From JAGVGT01 sp963807225 (GTDB lineage: Bacteria > Desulfobacterota > Desulfobulbia > Desulfobulbales > JAGXFP01): a stretch of 64,000 nt of DNA. Position numbers and translations under genes: made by a program. Shown here in pieces: positions 50,810-58,621 of this stretch. Under the pieces are notes generated by a model, which did no database searches, was not told the origin of the DNA, and saw only the letters and a list, made by a program, of their open reading frames with translations. Numbering within the stretch: the first letter of the stretch is position 1; the number at the start of each line of letters is the position of its first letter. The stretch lies in assembly GCA_963807225.1 (NCBI GenBank), contig CAWEAD010000008.1, positions 248,001-312,000 of the forward strand. The letters run 5' to 3'.

Positions 50810-51514
50810 ATGTCCATACCAGGGAATAACCGTAAACCGGAACCGGAAATAATCGATATCGAGAAAAAGCCCAGCATTCTCGATGAACTAAACCTGCCGC
50901 CGCATGTCATCAAGTTCATCCGGACCAACGCGAGATATATTCAGATCATCGTGGCCGGCTTGGTGGTCTTGGTCCTGGCCTGGTCCTATTACGATTATTA
51001 TACCCAGGCTAAACAAGATAAAGCAGCCCTGGCCTTGTCCAGCGCAGTGAAACAGAAGGACAACGTCGCCCGGCTCGAATCTCTGAGCCATGTGGCAGAG
51101 GAATATTCCGGCACCGGCGCGGCTCAGTGGAGTCGCCTGGAAGAAGGCCACCTGGCGTTCCAGGAGGGGCGATATGAAGAAGCGCTCAAACATTACCAGG
51201 AAGTTTATGACGATCTGTCCGGCAGCAATCCTTTGCGGCCCCTGGTTCTTTATTCCATCGCCCTGGCCAACGAAAATGGCGGAAAGCTGGAGCAGGCCCT
51301 GACCGACTACCGCAAACTGGCGGAAGACGAGGGTTTCAAAAGCATTGCTCTGGCCGCGGAGGGGCGAATTTACGAGTTGCAGGGTGATCAGGCCAGTGCC
51401 CTGAAGGTTTATCGCCAGATTGCCGACGATAAGACTTTATCCTCGGAGAACCGTAGCTTCATCGAAGAGAAAATCAATTCTCTGCAAGTAAATACGCCCG
51501 AGGTTACTGGCTGA
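50810..51514 (+). CDS. Membrane-anchored tetratricopeptide protein (YfgM-like)
   Basis: A 234-residue protein with a cytoplasmic N terminus (EPEIIDIEKKPSILDELNLPPHVIKFIRTNARY), one membrane segment (IQIIVAGLVVLVLAWSYYDYY, about 47-68) and a periplasmic part of TPR repeats (AAQWSRLEEGHLAFQEGRYEEALKHYQEVYDDL; PLRPLVLYSIALANENGGKLEQALTDYRKLAED; SIALAAEGRIYELQGDQASALKVYRQIADD). This layout matches YfgM/ancillary-translocon-type TPR proteins (tetratricopeptide domain with an N-terminal anchor). The ATG follows GAGGTGAATTG; a TTG upstream is weaker. It may aid folding at the membrane. panC starts 95 nt downstream. Confidence 0.88.
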   Translation: MSIPGNNRKPEPEIIDIEKKPSILDELNLPPHVIKFIRTNARYIQIIVAGLVVLVLAWSYYDYYTQAKQDKAALALSSAVKQKDNVARLESLSHVAEEYSGTGAAQWSRLEEGHLAFQEGRYEEALKHYQEVYDDLSGSNPLRPLVLYSIALANENGGKLEQALTDYRKLAEDEGFKSIALAAEGRIYELQGDQASALKVYRQIADDKTLSSENRSFIEEKINSLQVNTPEVTG

Positions 51515-51609
51515 ACACCTTGCCGAACGGGTGTGACCGGGATAGTATCAGGCTCGTCAATCTCCGCTGATTTCCGGTCAGCCGGGCGATTGCGGAATAG
51601 AGTCATTCC

Positions 51610-52464
51610 ATGGAGATCATCACAACCCCCCAGCAGATGAAGGATTGGTCCGCCGGTCGACATACGACGGGCGTGCGCCTTGCTCTGGTTCCCACCATGG
51701 GCTACTTTCACGACGGTCATCTGGCCCTGATGCGGATGGGGGCTGAAGTTGCCGATCTGGTTGTGGTCAGCCTTTTCGTTAACCCGATTCAGTTTGCACC
51801 GGGCGAGGATCTGGCCCGCTATCCCCGCGATTTGGCCCGCGACCAGGCTATGGCCGAAACTGCCGGAGTCGATGTGCTTTTCGTGCCGAGTGTGATCGGG
51901 ATGTATCCAGAAGAGCCTAGGACCCGCGTAACCGTGAGCGGACTGACCGAAAGACTTTGCGGTTCGTCTCGGCCCGGACATTTCGATGGCGTCTGTACGG
52001 TGGTCGCCAAGTTGTTCAACATCGTCCAGCCGGACCTGGCCGTTTTCGGTCGCAAGGATTTTCAGCAGCTTGCGGTGATCCGGCGGATGGTGGCAGATTT
52101 GAATTTCAATCTTAAGCTAATCTCGCATCCGATTGTCAGGGAAGGCGACGGTCTGGCCATGAGTTCCCGCAACAGTTATCTGACCCCGGCCCAGAGGAAC
52201 ACCGCCCCTTGTCTTTACCGGGCGCTGCAAATGGCTCGGGAGCAGGTGGCAGCCGGGGAGATCGAGTCGGAGACTTTACGGCGAACGGCGGAACAATTTA
52301 TCAGCAGTCACGAAAATACGGTCATCGAATACATCTCCATTGTCAACGCCGATACTCTTGAAGATCAGCCCTCGGTGAGCCAGGATTCGCTTATGGCCCT
52401 CGCGGTCAGAGTCGGCTCGACCCGGCTGATCGATAATGCTTATTTGATCAACGGACCCGGGTGA
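51610..52464 (+). CDS. panC: Pantothenate synthetase
   Basis: The enzyme condenses D-pantoate with beta-alanine using ATP through a pantoyl adenylate. In 284 residues: VPTMGYFHDGHLALMRMG near residue 26 with the HxGH nucleotide motif, VVSLFVNPIQFAPGEDLARYPRD near residue 57, GSSRPGHFDGVCTVVAKLFNIVQPD near residue 120, FGRKDFQQLAVIRRMVADL near residue 147 and MSSRNSYL near residue 185. The gene is preceded by no strong ribosome-binding sequence; the ATG fits the family start. panD follows after 4 nt, supplying beta-alanine, so they are an operon. Confidence 0.96.
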   Translation: MEIITTPQQMKDWSAGRHTTGVRLALVPTMGYFHDGHLALMRMGAEVADLVVVSLFVNPIQFAPGEDLARYPRDLARDQAMAETAGVDVLFVPSVIGMYPEEPRTRVTVSGLTERLCGSSRPGHFDGVCTVVAKLFNIVQPDLAVFGRKDFQQLAVIRRMVADLNFNLKLISHPIVREGDGLAMSSRNSYLTPAQRNTAPCLYRALQMAREQVAAGEIESETLRRTAEQFISSHENTVIEYISIVNADTLEDQPSVSQDSLMALAVRVGSTRLIDNAYLINGPG

Positions 52465-52468
52465 AACC

Positions 52469-52849
52469 ATGTTGCAACAAATGCTTAAAGCGAAAATCCA
52501 CCGGGCTCGGGTTACCGATGCCAATCTCAACTATGAAGGCAGTCTGACGATTGACCGTCAACTCATGGAGGCCGTGGGACTGCTGCCTTTCGAGAAGATC
52601 GAAGTTTATAATATCAATAACGGCGAACGTTTCGCCACCTATGCCATCGAAGGCACGGCCGGCTCCGGAACTATTGCCTTGAACGGGGCCGCGGCGCGCA
52701 AGGGGGAGATCGGCGATCTGATCATCATCGTCAGCTACGCCCTCTACGAACCTCGAGAACTGACCAGCTATCAGCCCCGAATTGTCGTCCTCGATCAGGA
52801 CAACCGGATCAGGAAGAGTTTCGACGCCCAGCACCTGCCGCCGGTTTAA
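52469..52849 (+). CDS. panD: Aspartate 1-decarboxylase
   Basis: This pyruvoyl-dependent enzyme makes beta-alanine from aspartate. The 126-residue proenzyme self-cleaves between Gly and Ser of the LNYEGSLTID sequence (Ser at about residue 25) to make the pyruvoyl group. Also present are the conserved MLQQMLKAKIHRARVTDANLNY start, NGERFATYAIEG and GAAARKGEIGDLIIIVSYA. It begins 4 nt after panC and is followed 40 nt later by mqnB. Confidence 0.97.
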   Translation: MLQQMLKAKIHRARVTDANLNYEGSLTIDRQLMEAVGLLPFEKIEVYNINNGERFATYAIEGTAGSGTIALNGAAARKGEIGDLIIIVSYALYEPRELTSYQPRIVVLDQDNRIRKSFDAQHLPPV

Positions 52850-52889
52850 TTCCTTTTATACCGGATCCGGAGAAGGGAAGTATCCGCCC

Positions 52890-53540
52890 ATGCTGCTCTT
52901 GGTTTCCGCCACAGATGCCGAGCTCGGTCCGCTGAAAGCGGCCGGTTTGCCGGAAAACTGCACCACGTTGATTTGTGGCGTCGGACCGGTTGAGGCGACT
53001 TTGAATTTGAGCCGGCATCTGTCCATTGCTGCCACGGAATTCACGGCGGTTATTAATTTCGGCTTGGCCGGCGGCTATCCCGATTCCGGCTTGGAGCTGC
53101 TCGATCTCTGTCTGGCCGAACGGGAATATCTTGGAGACCTCGGGGTAATCCTCAATGATCGAATCCTGCCTTTGGACCCCAAATTCGCCCCTGCCCAGGA
53201 ATTCCCTTGCGATCCCAACCTGCTTGATCGGGCCGAGAATTTACTGGCCCGGGCCGGTCTGGCTCCCAGGCGCGGCAATTTCGTGACGGTGGCAGGAAGC
53301 AGCGGTACTCTGAGCCGTTCCCGTTATCTAAGCACACATTACCGGGCCATCTGCGAGAATATGGAAGGTGGCGCCCTGGCGCGGACCTGCCAGGCCTTCG
53401 GTCTGCCTTTTCTTGAACTCCGTTGCATCAGTAATCTGGTGCTCGACCGCGATCGACAGGTGTGGCAAGCATCCGAGGCGGCGGTGCGCTGTGGTCGTGC
53501 CCTGCTGGCCATCGCCGAAGGGTTGATCAATGACCGGTAA
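52890..53540 (+). CDS. mqnB: Futalosine hydrolase
   Basis: The enzyme removes the purine from futalosine (or aminofutalosine-derived futalosine) in the futalosine route to menaquinone. A 216-residue nucleosidase fold: LLLVSATDAELGPL at the start, TLICGVGPVEATLNLSRHL near residue 27, AVINFGLAGGYPDSGLELLDLCLAEREYLGDLG near residues 51-85 and the active-site ICENMEGGALARTCQAFGLPFLELRCISN near residue 155. These resemble MTA/SAH nucleosidases but fit the MqnB version. GAAGGGAAG precedes the ATG. It overlaps mqnD by 11 nt. Confidence 0.92.
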   Translation: MLLLVSATDAELGPLKAAGLPENCTTLICGVGPVEATLNLSRHLSIAATEFTAVINFGLAGGYPDSGLELLDLCLAEREYLGDLGVILNDRILPLDPKFAPAQEFPCDPNLLDRAENLLARAGLAPRRGNFVTVAGSSGTLSRSRYLSTHYRAICENMEGGALARTCQAFGLPFLELRCISNLVLDRDRQVWQASEAAVRCGRALLAIAEGLINDR

Positions 53541-54348
53541 CCCTCTTTCCCTGGGCTATTCCCCCTGTCCCAATGACACCTTTATTTTTCATGCCCTGGT
53601 GCATGGTCTGGCCGGGGAGCTGGGTCTGGAGTTGGACGAGCCAATATTGGCCGATGTGGAGAGTCTGAATGAATGGGCCCTGGCCGGAAGGCTCGATGTG
53701 AGCAAAATCTCCTGCCACGCCTTGGGTCATGTTCTGGATCAATATCAACTGCTTAACGCCGGCGCGGCCCTGGGGCGCGGTTGCGGCCCCTTGCTGGTGG
53801 CCGCGGGACCCATGAATATCAATGAGCTGGCCCGGCGGCCCATCGCTATTCCAGGGCGGCTGACCACCGCTGCTCTGCTTATGCGGCTTTTCGCCCCGGA
53901 ATGTACCGAACTGGTGCCCATGCGTTTCGACCTGATTATGCCGGCCGTGGCGGCCGGGCAGGTTGCCGCCGGGGTGATTATCCACGAGAGCCGTTTTACC
54001 TTTCGTGAGCATGGTTTGTATTGTCTGCGGGACCTGGGTTCCTGGTGGGAGGAGGTCAGCGGGCGTCCCATCCCTCTGGGGTGTATTGTGGCCCGGCGCA
54101 ACCTGGGAGAGGAACGTCTGGCCCTGATCGAACGAGGAATAAGGGAAAGCGTGCAGAGGGCTTTTGCCGCGCCCGATCACTCCCGAGCCTATATCAAAGA
54201 TTATGCCCGGGAACTCGATGATCGGGTGATTGCTGAACATATTGCCCTCTACGTCAATAATTTCTCCAGCGATCTGGGCGAGGAGGGCCGACAGGCCATA
54301 GACTTTCTCCTGGAACGGGGCCGCCAGGTGGGGGTCTTTCCGGCCTAG
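53530..54348 (+). CDS. mqnD: 1,4-dihydroxy-6-naphthoate synthase
   Basis: It converts cyclic dehypoxanthine futalosine into 1,4-dihydroxy-6-naphthoate, the ring precursor of menaquinone. A 272-residue periplasmic-binding-protein-like fold: LGYSPCPNDTFIFHALVHG near residue 8, DVSKISCHALGHVLDQYQLLNAGAALGRGCGPLL near residues 57-92, VAAGQVAAGVIIHESRFTFREHGL near residue 138 and GRPIPLGCIVARR near residue 178. All are MqnD signatures. The start overlaps the mqnB end with AAGGG at the usual spacing, so the two are translationally linked. mqnA, mqnC and mqnE must be elsewhere. Confidence 0.95.
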   Translation: MTGNPLSLGYSPCPNDTFIFHALVHGLAGELGLELDEPILADVESLNEWALAGRLDVSKISCHALGHVLDQYQLLNAGAALGRGCGPLLVAAGPMNINELARRPIAIPGRLTTAALLMRLFAPECTELVPMRFDLIMPAVAAGQVAAGVIIHESRFTFREHGLYCLRDLGSWWEEVSGRPIPLGCIVARRNLGEERLALIERGIRESVQRAFAAPDHSRAYIKDYARELDDRVIAEHIALYVNNFSSDLGEEGRQAIDFLLERGRQVGVFPA

Positions 54349-54659
54349 CCGGCTGGCCGGTTGGTGAACCGAAGGAGCTGTGTAGCGGCAGGATGGCCGG
54401 CGCCGGGGCATGATCCGGAGGATTCCCGACTTGCCGTTCAAGTGACGAACCGGTGGTGCAAGATAGTTGATTCTCAGGTGAAAACCTTTTTTAGCCCCGG
54501 CTTGTTTTTCGAGTTGCGGTTTTGCCCGCAAATAATTAGAATTCCAAGTTCCCGTAAGGTCCGGACGAAGATCTTTGTTGGTTGTTGAGAACAGTTATTA
54601 AATATTTAACTGTCTGATATATTGGCCCATTTGTTAATCAAAGAAACAGGAAATTGTCT
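54349..54659. other. Intergenic region between mqnD and ilvB (311 nt)
   Basis: No credible gene is present. GC-rich sequence follows mqnD, then an AT-rich 80 nt before ilvB. The region holds an inverted repeat (ACAGTTA 54591-54597 and TAACTGT 54607-54613, separated by 9 AT-rich nt) and a possible -10 (TATATT 54618-54623). I see no leader peptide with consecutive Ile, Leu or Val codons, so classical ilv attenuation is not supported. Confidence 0.5.
54591..54613. promoter_or_regulatory. Inverted repeat, possible operator upstream of ilvB
   Basis: Seven-base arms ACAGTTA and TAACTGT flank a 9-nt AT-rich centre, a spacing typical of a dimeric repressor or activator site. It lies 47 nt upstream of the ilvB start, close to a possible -10 element. 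Confidence 0.35.
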
Positions 54660-56360
54660 ATGAAAATCACGGGCGCCCAGGCAATCATGAAATGCCTGAA
54701 AGAACAGAACGTTAAGGTGATCTTCGGTTTCCCCGGCGGGGCGGTGATCGATCTTTACGACGAGATTATGCGCAATGAAGAGTTGACCCATGTCCTGGTC
54801 CGGCACGAGCAGGCTGCGGTCCATGCCGCTGACGCCTACGCCCGGGTCATCGGCGATGTCGGAGTGGCCCTGGTCACCTCCGGCCCCGGCGCCACCAATA
54901 CCGTGACCGGGATCGCCTCGGCCTATCTGGATTCCATCCCCATGGTGGTTTTTACCGGCCAGGTGCCGACCGCTCTGATCGGTAACGATGCCTTTCAGGA
55001 AGTGGACATTGTCGGCATCACCCGGCCCTGCACCAAGCACAATTACCTGGTTAAGGACCCCAACGAGCTGGTATCGACCATCCGCGAGGCCTTTCATATC
55101 GCCCGAACCGGTCGCCCCGGCCCGGTTCTGATCGATCTGCCCAAGGATGTGGTGGCCGCCATGATCAATTTCCCGGAAGAGAAGCCGATCAAGATGCGGA
55201 CCTACCGGCCTACCTACGAGCCTCATCCTGGTCAGATCGAAAAGGCTTGCCAGGCCATGCTCGCCGCCAAGAGGCCGGTGCTTTACATCGGTGGTGGGGT
55301 CATCGCCTCCAACGCTAATGAAGAAGTGACCGAACTGGCCCGCAAACTCTCCATTCCGGTGACCATGACCCTGATGGGGCTGGGCGGTTTTCCCGGCACC
55401 GACCATCTGTCCATGGGCATGCTGGGGATGCACGGCACCTATTATGCCAACATGGCCGTGGCCAAATGCGATCTGCTGATCGCCGTCGGCGCTCGTTTCG
55501 ACGACCGGGTTACCGGCCGGGTTGACGCCTTCGCCCCCGAGGCCCAGATCATTCACATCGATATCGATCCCTCCTCGATCAGTAAAAATGTCGAGGTGGA
55601 TATTCCCATCGTGGCCGACTGTCGGCATGCCTTGGCCGCCATGAATTCCTGGTTCAACCGGGCCAAGGAGTTCAACGCCGACCAGACCGCCAAGAAGAAC
55701 GAACCATGGCTCGAAAAGATCCGGGACTGGAAGAGCAAGCATCCGTTGGGCTACGTCGAGGAAACCGATGTTATCAAGCCTCAGTTCGTGGTGCAGAAGC
55801 TGCATGAACTGACCGGCGGCGATGCCATCATTACCACCGAGGTGGGCCAGAATCAGATGTGGGCCGCGCAGTTTTATCATTTCAACAAACCCCGGGCTTT
55901 CATGACCTCCGGTGGGCTCGGCGTCATGGGCTACGGTTTCCCGGCCGCCATCGGCGCCCAGATGGCGGCCCCGGACCGGGTAGTTATCGATATCGCCGGC
56001 GATGGGTCAATCCAGATGAATATCCAGGAGATGGCCACGGCCCGCCAGTACCATTGCCCGGTCAAGATCGCCATCCTCAACAACAACTATCTGGGTATGG
56101 TTCGGCAGTGGCAGGAATTGTTCTATGACAAACGTTATTCCAGCACCACCCTGGACGTGGCGCCCGATTTTGTCGCACTGGCTAAGGCTTACGGGGCTGT
56201 GGGCTTGCGGGCCACCAAACCCAGCGAGGTTGAGCCGGTAATCCGGGAGGCCCTGGCCACCAAAAACCTGGTGGTCATGGATTTCGTCATCTCCCGGGAG
56301 GAGGGGGTCTATCCCATGGTACCGGCCGGCAAGGCCACCACCGAGATGCTCCTGGTCTAA
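54660..56360 (+). CDS. ilvB: Acetolactate synthase large subunit
   Basis: First common step of Val, Leu and Ile synthesis: ThDP-dependent condensation of pyruvate with pyruvate or 2-oxobutyrate. The 566 residues begin MKITGAQAIMKCLKEQNVKVIFGFPGGAVIDLYDEI, carry the catalytic Glu in LVRHEQAAVHAADAYARVIG near residue 50, FAD-contact regions (GNDAFQEVDIVGITRPCTKHNYLV; GARFDDRVTGRVDAFAPEAQIIHIDIDP) and the ThDP/Mg motif IDIAGDGSIQMNIQEMATARQYHCPVKIAILNNNYLGMV near residue 442. The ATG follows AGGAAATTGTCT. ilvN is 55 nt downstream; together they form the holoenzyme. Confidence 0.97.
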   Translation: MKITGAQAIMKCLKEQNVKVIFGFPGGAVIDLYDEIMRNEELTHVLVRHEQAAVHAADAYARVIGDVGVALVTSGPGATNTVTGIASAYLDSIPMVVFTGQVPTALIGNDAFQEVDIVGITRPCTKHNYLVKDPNELVSTIREAFHIARTGRPGPVLIDLPKDVVAAMINFPEEKPIKMRTYRPTYEPHPGQIEKACQAMLAAKRPVLYIGGGVIASNANEEVTELARKLSIPVTMTLMGLGGFPGTDHLSMGMLGMHGTYYANMAVAKCDLLIAVGARFDDRVTGRVDAFAPEAQIIHIDIDPSSISKNVEVDIPIVADCRHALAAMNSWFNRAKEFNADQTAKKNEPWLEKIRDWKSKHPLGYVEETDVIKPQFVVQKLHELTGGDAIITTEVGQNQMWAAQFYHFNKPRAFMTSGGLGVMGYGFPAAIGAQMAAPDRVVIDIAGDGSIQMNIQEMATARQYHCPVKIAILNNNYLGMVRQWQELFYDKRYSSTTLDVAPDFVALAKAYGAVGLRATKPSEVEPVIREALATKNLVVMDFVISREEGVYPMVPAGKATTEMLLV

Positions 56361-56415
56361 TTATCCACCGGAAAACATAACATCGACAATCAGACAACCA
56401 GGCTAAGGTAGATCA

Positions 56416-56901
56416 ATGAAACATACCATTTCAGTGTTGCTGCAGAATAAACCGGGGGTGCTTTCCCGGGTTACCGGCCTGTTCAGCGGTCGGGGGTTCA
56501 ATATCGAGAGTCTCGCCGTCAATAGTACCCTGGACCCGGAGGTCTCCTGTTTGACCCTGGTCACCGTCGGGCCGGATAGTATCATCGAGCAGATCACCAA
56601 ACAGCTGCACAAGCTGATCGACGTGATCAAGGTCACCGATATGAGTGAGGTTGAATGCGTCGAGCGGGAGATGGTCCTGATCCGGGTCAAGGCAGTCGAT
56701 GCCACCCGAGCCGAAGTCTTGCGGGTGATCGACATCTTTCGGGGAAAGGTGGTGGACGTCAGTCCCAAGAGCTATGCAATTGAGTTGACCGGCAATGACG
56801 AAAAAATTCAGGCGGTAATCGATATCCTCAAGCCCATCGGTATTCAGGAGATTGTCCGGACCGGCACCATCGCCATGGCCCGAGCCAAAAAAACCGCCTA
56901 G
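56416..56901 (+). CDS. ilvN: Acetolactate synthase small (regulatory) subunit
   Basis: The regulatory subunit that confers valine feedback inhibition and raises the activity of IlvB. It has 161 residues: an N-terminal ACT domain (HTISVLLQNKPGVLSRVTGLFSGRGFNIESLAVNSTLDPEVSCLTLVT, about 2-75) and the C-terminal ALS_ss_C domain (VECVEREMVLIRVKAVDATRAEVLRVIDIFRGKVVDVSPKSYAIELTGNDEKIQAVIDILKPIGIQEIVRTGTIAMAR). This is the full-length type. A strong terminator follows. No ilvC follows, unlike some relatives. Confidence 0.97.
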   Translation: MKHTISVLLQNKPGVLSRVTGLFSGRGFNIESLAVNSTLDPEVSCLTLVTVGPDSIIEQITKQLHKLIDVIKVTDMSEVECVEREMVLIRVKAVDATRAEVLRVIDIFRGKVVDVSPKSYAIELTGNDEKIQAVIDILKPIGIQEIVRTGTIAMARAKKTA

Positions 56902-56935
56902 CGGATGTCGGCTCAGTCCAGCCTTTTCAGCAATG

Positions 56936-56984
56936 AACTGATTGCCGTCCCGCACCTTTGGGGCGGTAATCAGTTTCTTTTTTT
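56936..56984 (+). terminator. Rho-independent terminator after ilvBN
   Basis: AACTGATT and AATCAGTT close a long hairpin with inner CCC/GGG pairs, followed by a CTTTTTTT tract. Confidence 0.85.
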
Positions 56985-57027
56985 GGGCGTTTGAGGCCCC
57001 TTTTTTACAAAATGAGGTTCGAGCCAG

Positions 57028-57672
57028 ATGAAAGAAGCCAGAGTGCCGGTAGCCCTGGAAGGTTATCCCTTTATCGCTTTTGCCGCCTTTTCGACCCTGG
57101 TTCTGGCCATTCTTGATTATACCGCCTTCTGTCTGGCAACCTTTGGTCTGACTGCTTTCGTACTTTACTTTTTCCGGGATCCGGAGCGGGTGCCAAATGA
57201 GGATGAGGATGCCCTGCTGTCGCCGGCCGACGGGAAGATTATCCTCGTCGAGAAGGTCTTCGATGAAAGATATCTCAAGGAGCATGTCTACAAGGTCAGT
57301 ATCTTTATGAATATCTTCAGCGTCCATGTTAACCGGGTGCCCTTTCCCGGACAGGTCGAGAAGGTGGTTTATGCCCCGGGGACCTTCTATTCGGCCAATA
57401 CCGAACGAGGTACCCTGGGCAACGAATCCTGCGCGATGATCATGACCACTTCCGGCGGCCAGCGGCTGGCCGTGGTGCAGATCGCCGGCCTGATTGCCCG
57501 ACGCATCGTCTGCTGGGCCGGAAGGGGCGACAAGTTGACCAAGGGTGAACGTTTCGGCCTGATTCGCTTCGGTTCCCGGGTGGATCTTTACCTGCCGGTC
57601 CAAACCCATCTGGAAGTCAACAAAGGTCAGAAAGTGCGGGCTGGGGAAACGGTCATCGGCTACCTTTCGTGA
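57028..57672 (+). CDS. psd: Phosphatidylserine decarboxylase, short form
   Basis: The enzyme makes phosphatidylethanolamine from phosphatidylserine. A 214-residue proenzyme with an N-terminal membrane hairpin (PFIAFAAFSTLVLAILDYTAFCLATFGLTAFVLYFFRDPERV, about 15-57), LSPADGKIILVE near residue 63, FMNIFSVHVNRVPFPGQV near residue 92, NERGTLGNESCAM-like sequence and the self-cleavage site GLIRFGSRVDLYLP, where the Ser of GS becomes the pyruvoyl group (about residue 183). This is the archaeal-type short PSD common in anaerobes. The terminator upstream separates it from ilvN; pssA follows after about 100 nt. Confidence 0.95.
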   Translation: MKEARVPVALEGYPFIAFAAFSTLVLAILDYTAFCLATFGLTAFVLYFFRDPERVPNEDEDALLSPADGKIILVEKVFDERYLKEHVYKVSIFMNIFSVHVNRVPFPGQVEKVVYAPGTFYSANTERGTLGNESCAMIMTTSGGQRLAVVQIAGLIARRIVCWAGRGDKLTKGERFGLIRFGSRVDLYLPVQTHLEVNKGQKVRAGETVIGYLS

Positions 57673-57772
57673 GTTATCCCGTTAATTTGTTGTATTTTTC
57701 CGGGTAGATTAATTAAGATAACCAGTGACGCCAGAATTATATTCAACAGAGCACGAGGTTATAAATAAACCG

Positions 57773-58558
57773 ATGTCCTATTCCGAGATGTCAAGCCACC
57801 GTGCCGAAGGCCCAAAGGGTACGATCTATCTCCTGCCGAGCCTGTTGACCACCATCAGTCTGTTCAGCGGCTTTTACGCGATCATTTCGGCCATCAACGG
57901 TCTTTATTTTAACGCCGCAGTGGCTCTCCTGGTTTCGGCGGTGTTTGACGGGCTGGATGGGCGGGTGGCCAGGATGACCGGCACCACCAGTCTGTTCGGC
58001 AAGGAATATGACTCTCTCTGCGACCTGGTCGCCTTCGGGGTGGCGCCGGGGGTCATCGCTTATCTCTGGGCTCTGGAAGCCTATGGACGTTTCGGCTGGC
58101 TGGCCGCTTTTCTTTATGTCGCCACCACCGCCTTGCGATTGGCCCGTTTCAATACCCAGGACAGCGACTCGACCAAGAACTTTACCGGGCTACCCTGTCC
58201 GGCAGCGGCCGGTACCGTTGCCACCACCATTCTCTTCTGCAACTTTTTCAAGGTCAGCCCGGCCGCCATCGGACTGGTGGTACTGGCCATGGTCTACACC
58301 CTCTCCTATTTAATGGTCAGTTCCATCAAATACATGAGCTTCAAGCATCCCGAAACCACCCGCGCCAGGAAGTTTCAGATGATGGTGGCCATGGTGCTGC
58401 TGATCATGGTGGTGGCCACCGAGCCGCAGGTCACCCTGTTTGCCATGGTCGTAATCTATGTGCTGTCCGGGCCCTTCGGCTCTCTGTATCGACTACTTGT
58501 CCCCTCCAGTTGCAGTCAGGCGCTGGAGGGGCAGGATAAGCCGGTCTGTCGACCCTAA
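57773..58558 (+). CDS. pssA: CDP-diacylglycerol-serine O-phosphatidyltransferase
   Basis: The enzyme makes phosphatidylserine from CDP-diacylglycerol and serine, feeding psd. It is an integral membrane protein of the CDP-alcohol phosphotransferase family; the signature D-G-x2-A-R-x8-G-x3-D-x3-D reads DGLDGRVARMTGTTSLFGKEYDSLCD (about 57-82). Six to eight membrane segments follow (FGWLAAFLYVATTALRL, AGTVATTILFCNFF, AAIGLVVLAMVYTLSYLMVS and others). The start is uncertain: I used the ATG at 57773, preceded by GAGG at long spacing; an in-frame GTG at 57725 lengthens the protein by 16 residues. It pairs with psd, as usual. Confidence 0.93.
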   Translation: MSYSEMSSHRAEGPKGTIYLLPSLLTTISLFSGFYAIISAINGLYFNAAVALLVSAVFDGLDGRVARMTGTTSLFGKEYDSLCDLVAFGVAPGVIAYLWALEAYGRFGWLAAFLYVATTALRLARFNTQDSDSTKNFTGLPCPAAAGTVATTILFCNFFKVSPAAIGLVVLAMVYTLSYLMVSSIKYMSFKHPETTRARKFQMMVAMVLLIMVVATEPQVTLFAMVVIYVLSGPFGSLYRLLVPSSCSQALEGQDKPVCRP

Positions 58559-58621
58559 TTCACTAATTACACTATGTTTTTTTCACCGTCAGTTGGATAG
58601 GACGGTTTGAGGAGTGATGAG

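Noticed and set aside
54361..54588. A 75-codon frame upstream of ilvB as a leader peptide or small gene
   Set aside because: No run of Leu, Ile or Val codons, no ribosome-binding site and no family-like composition.
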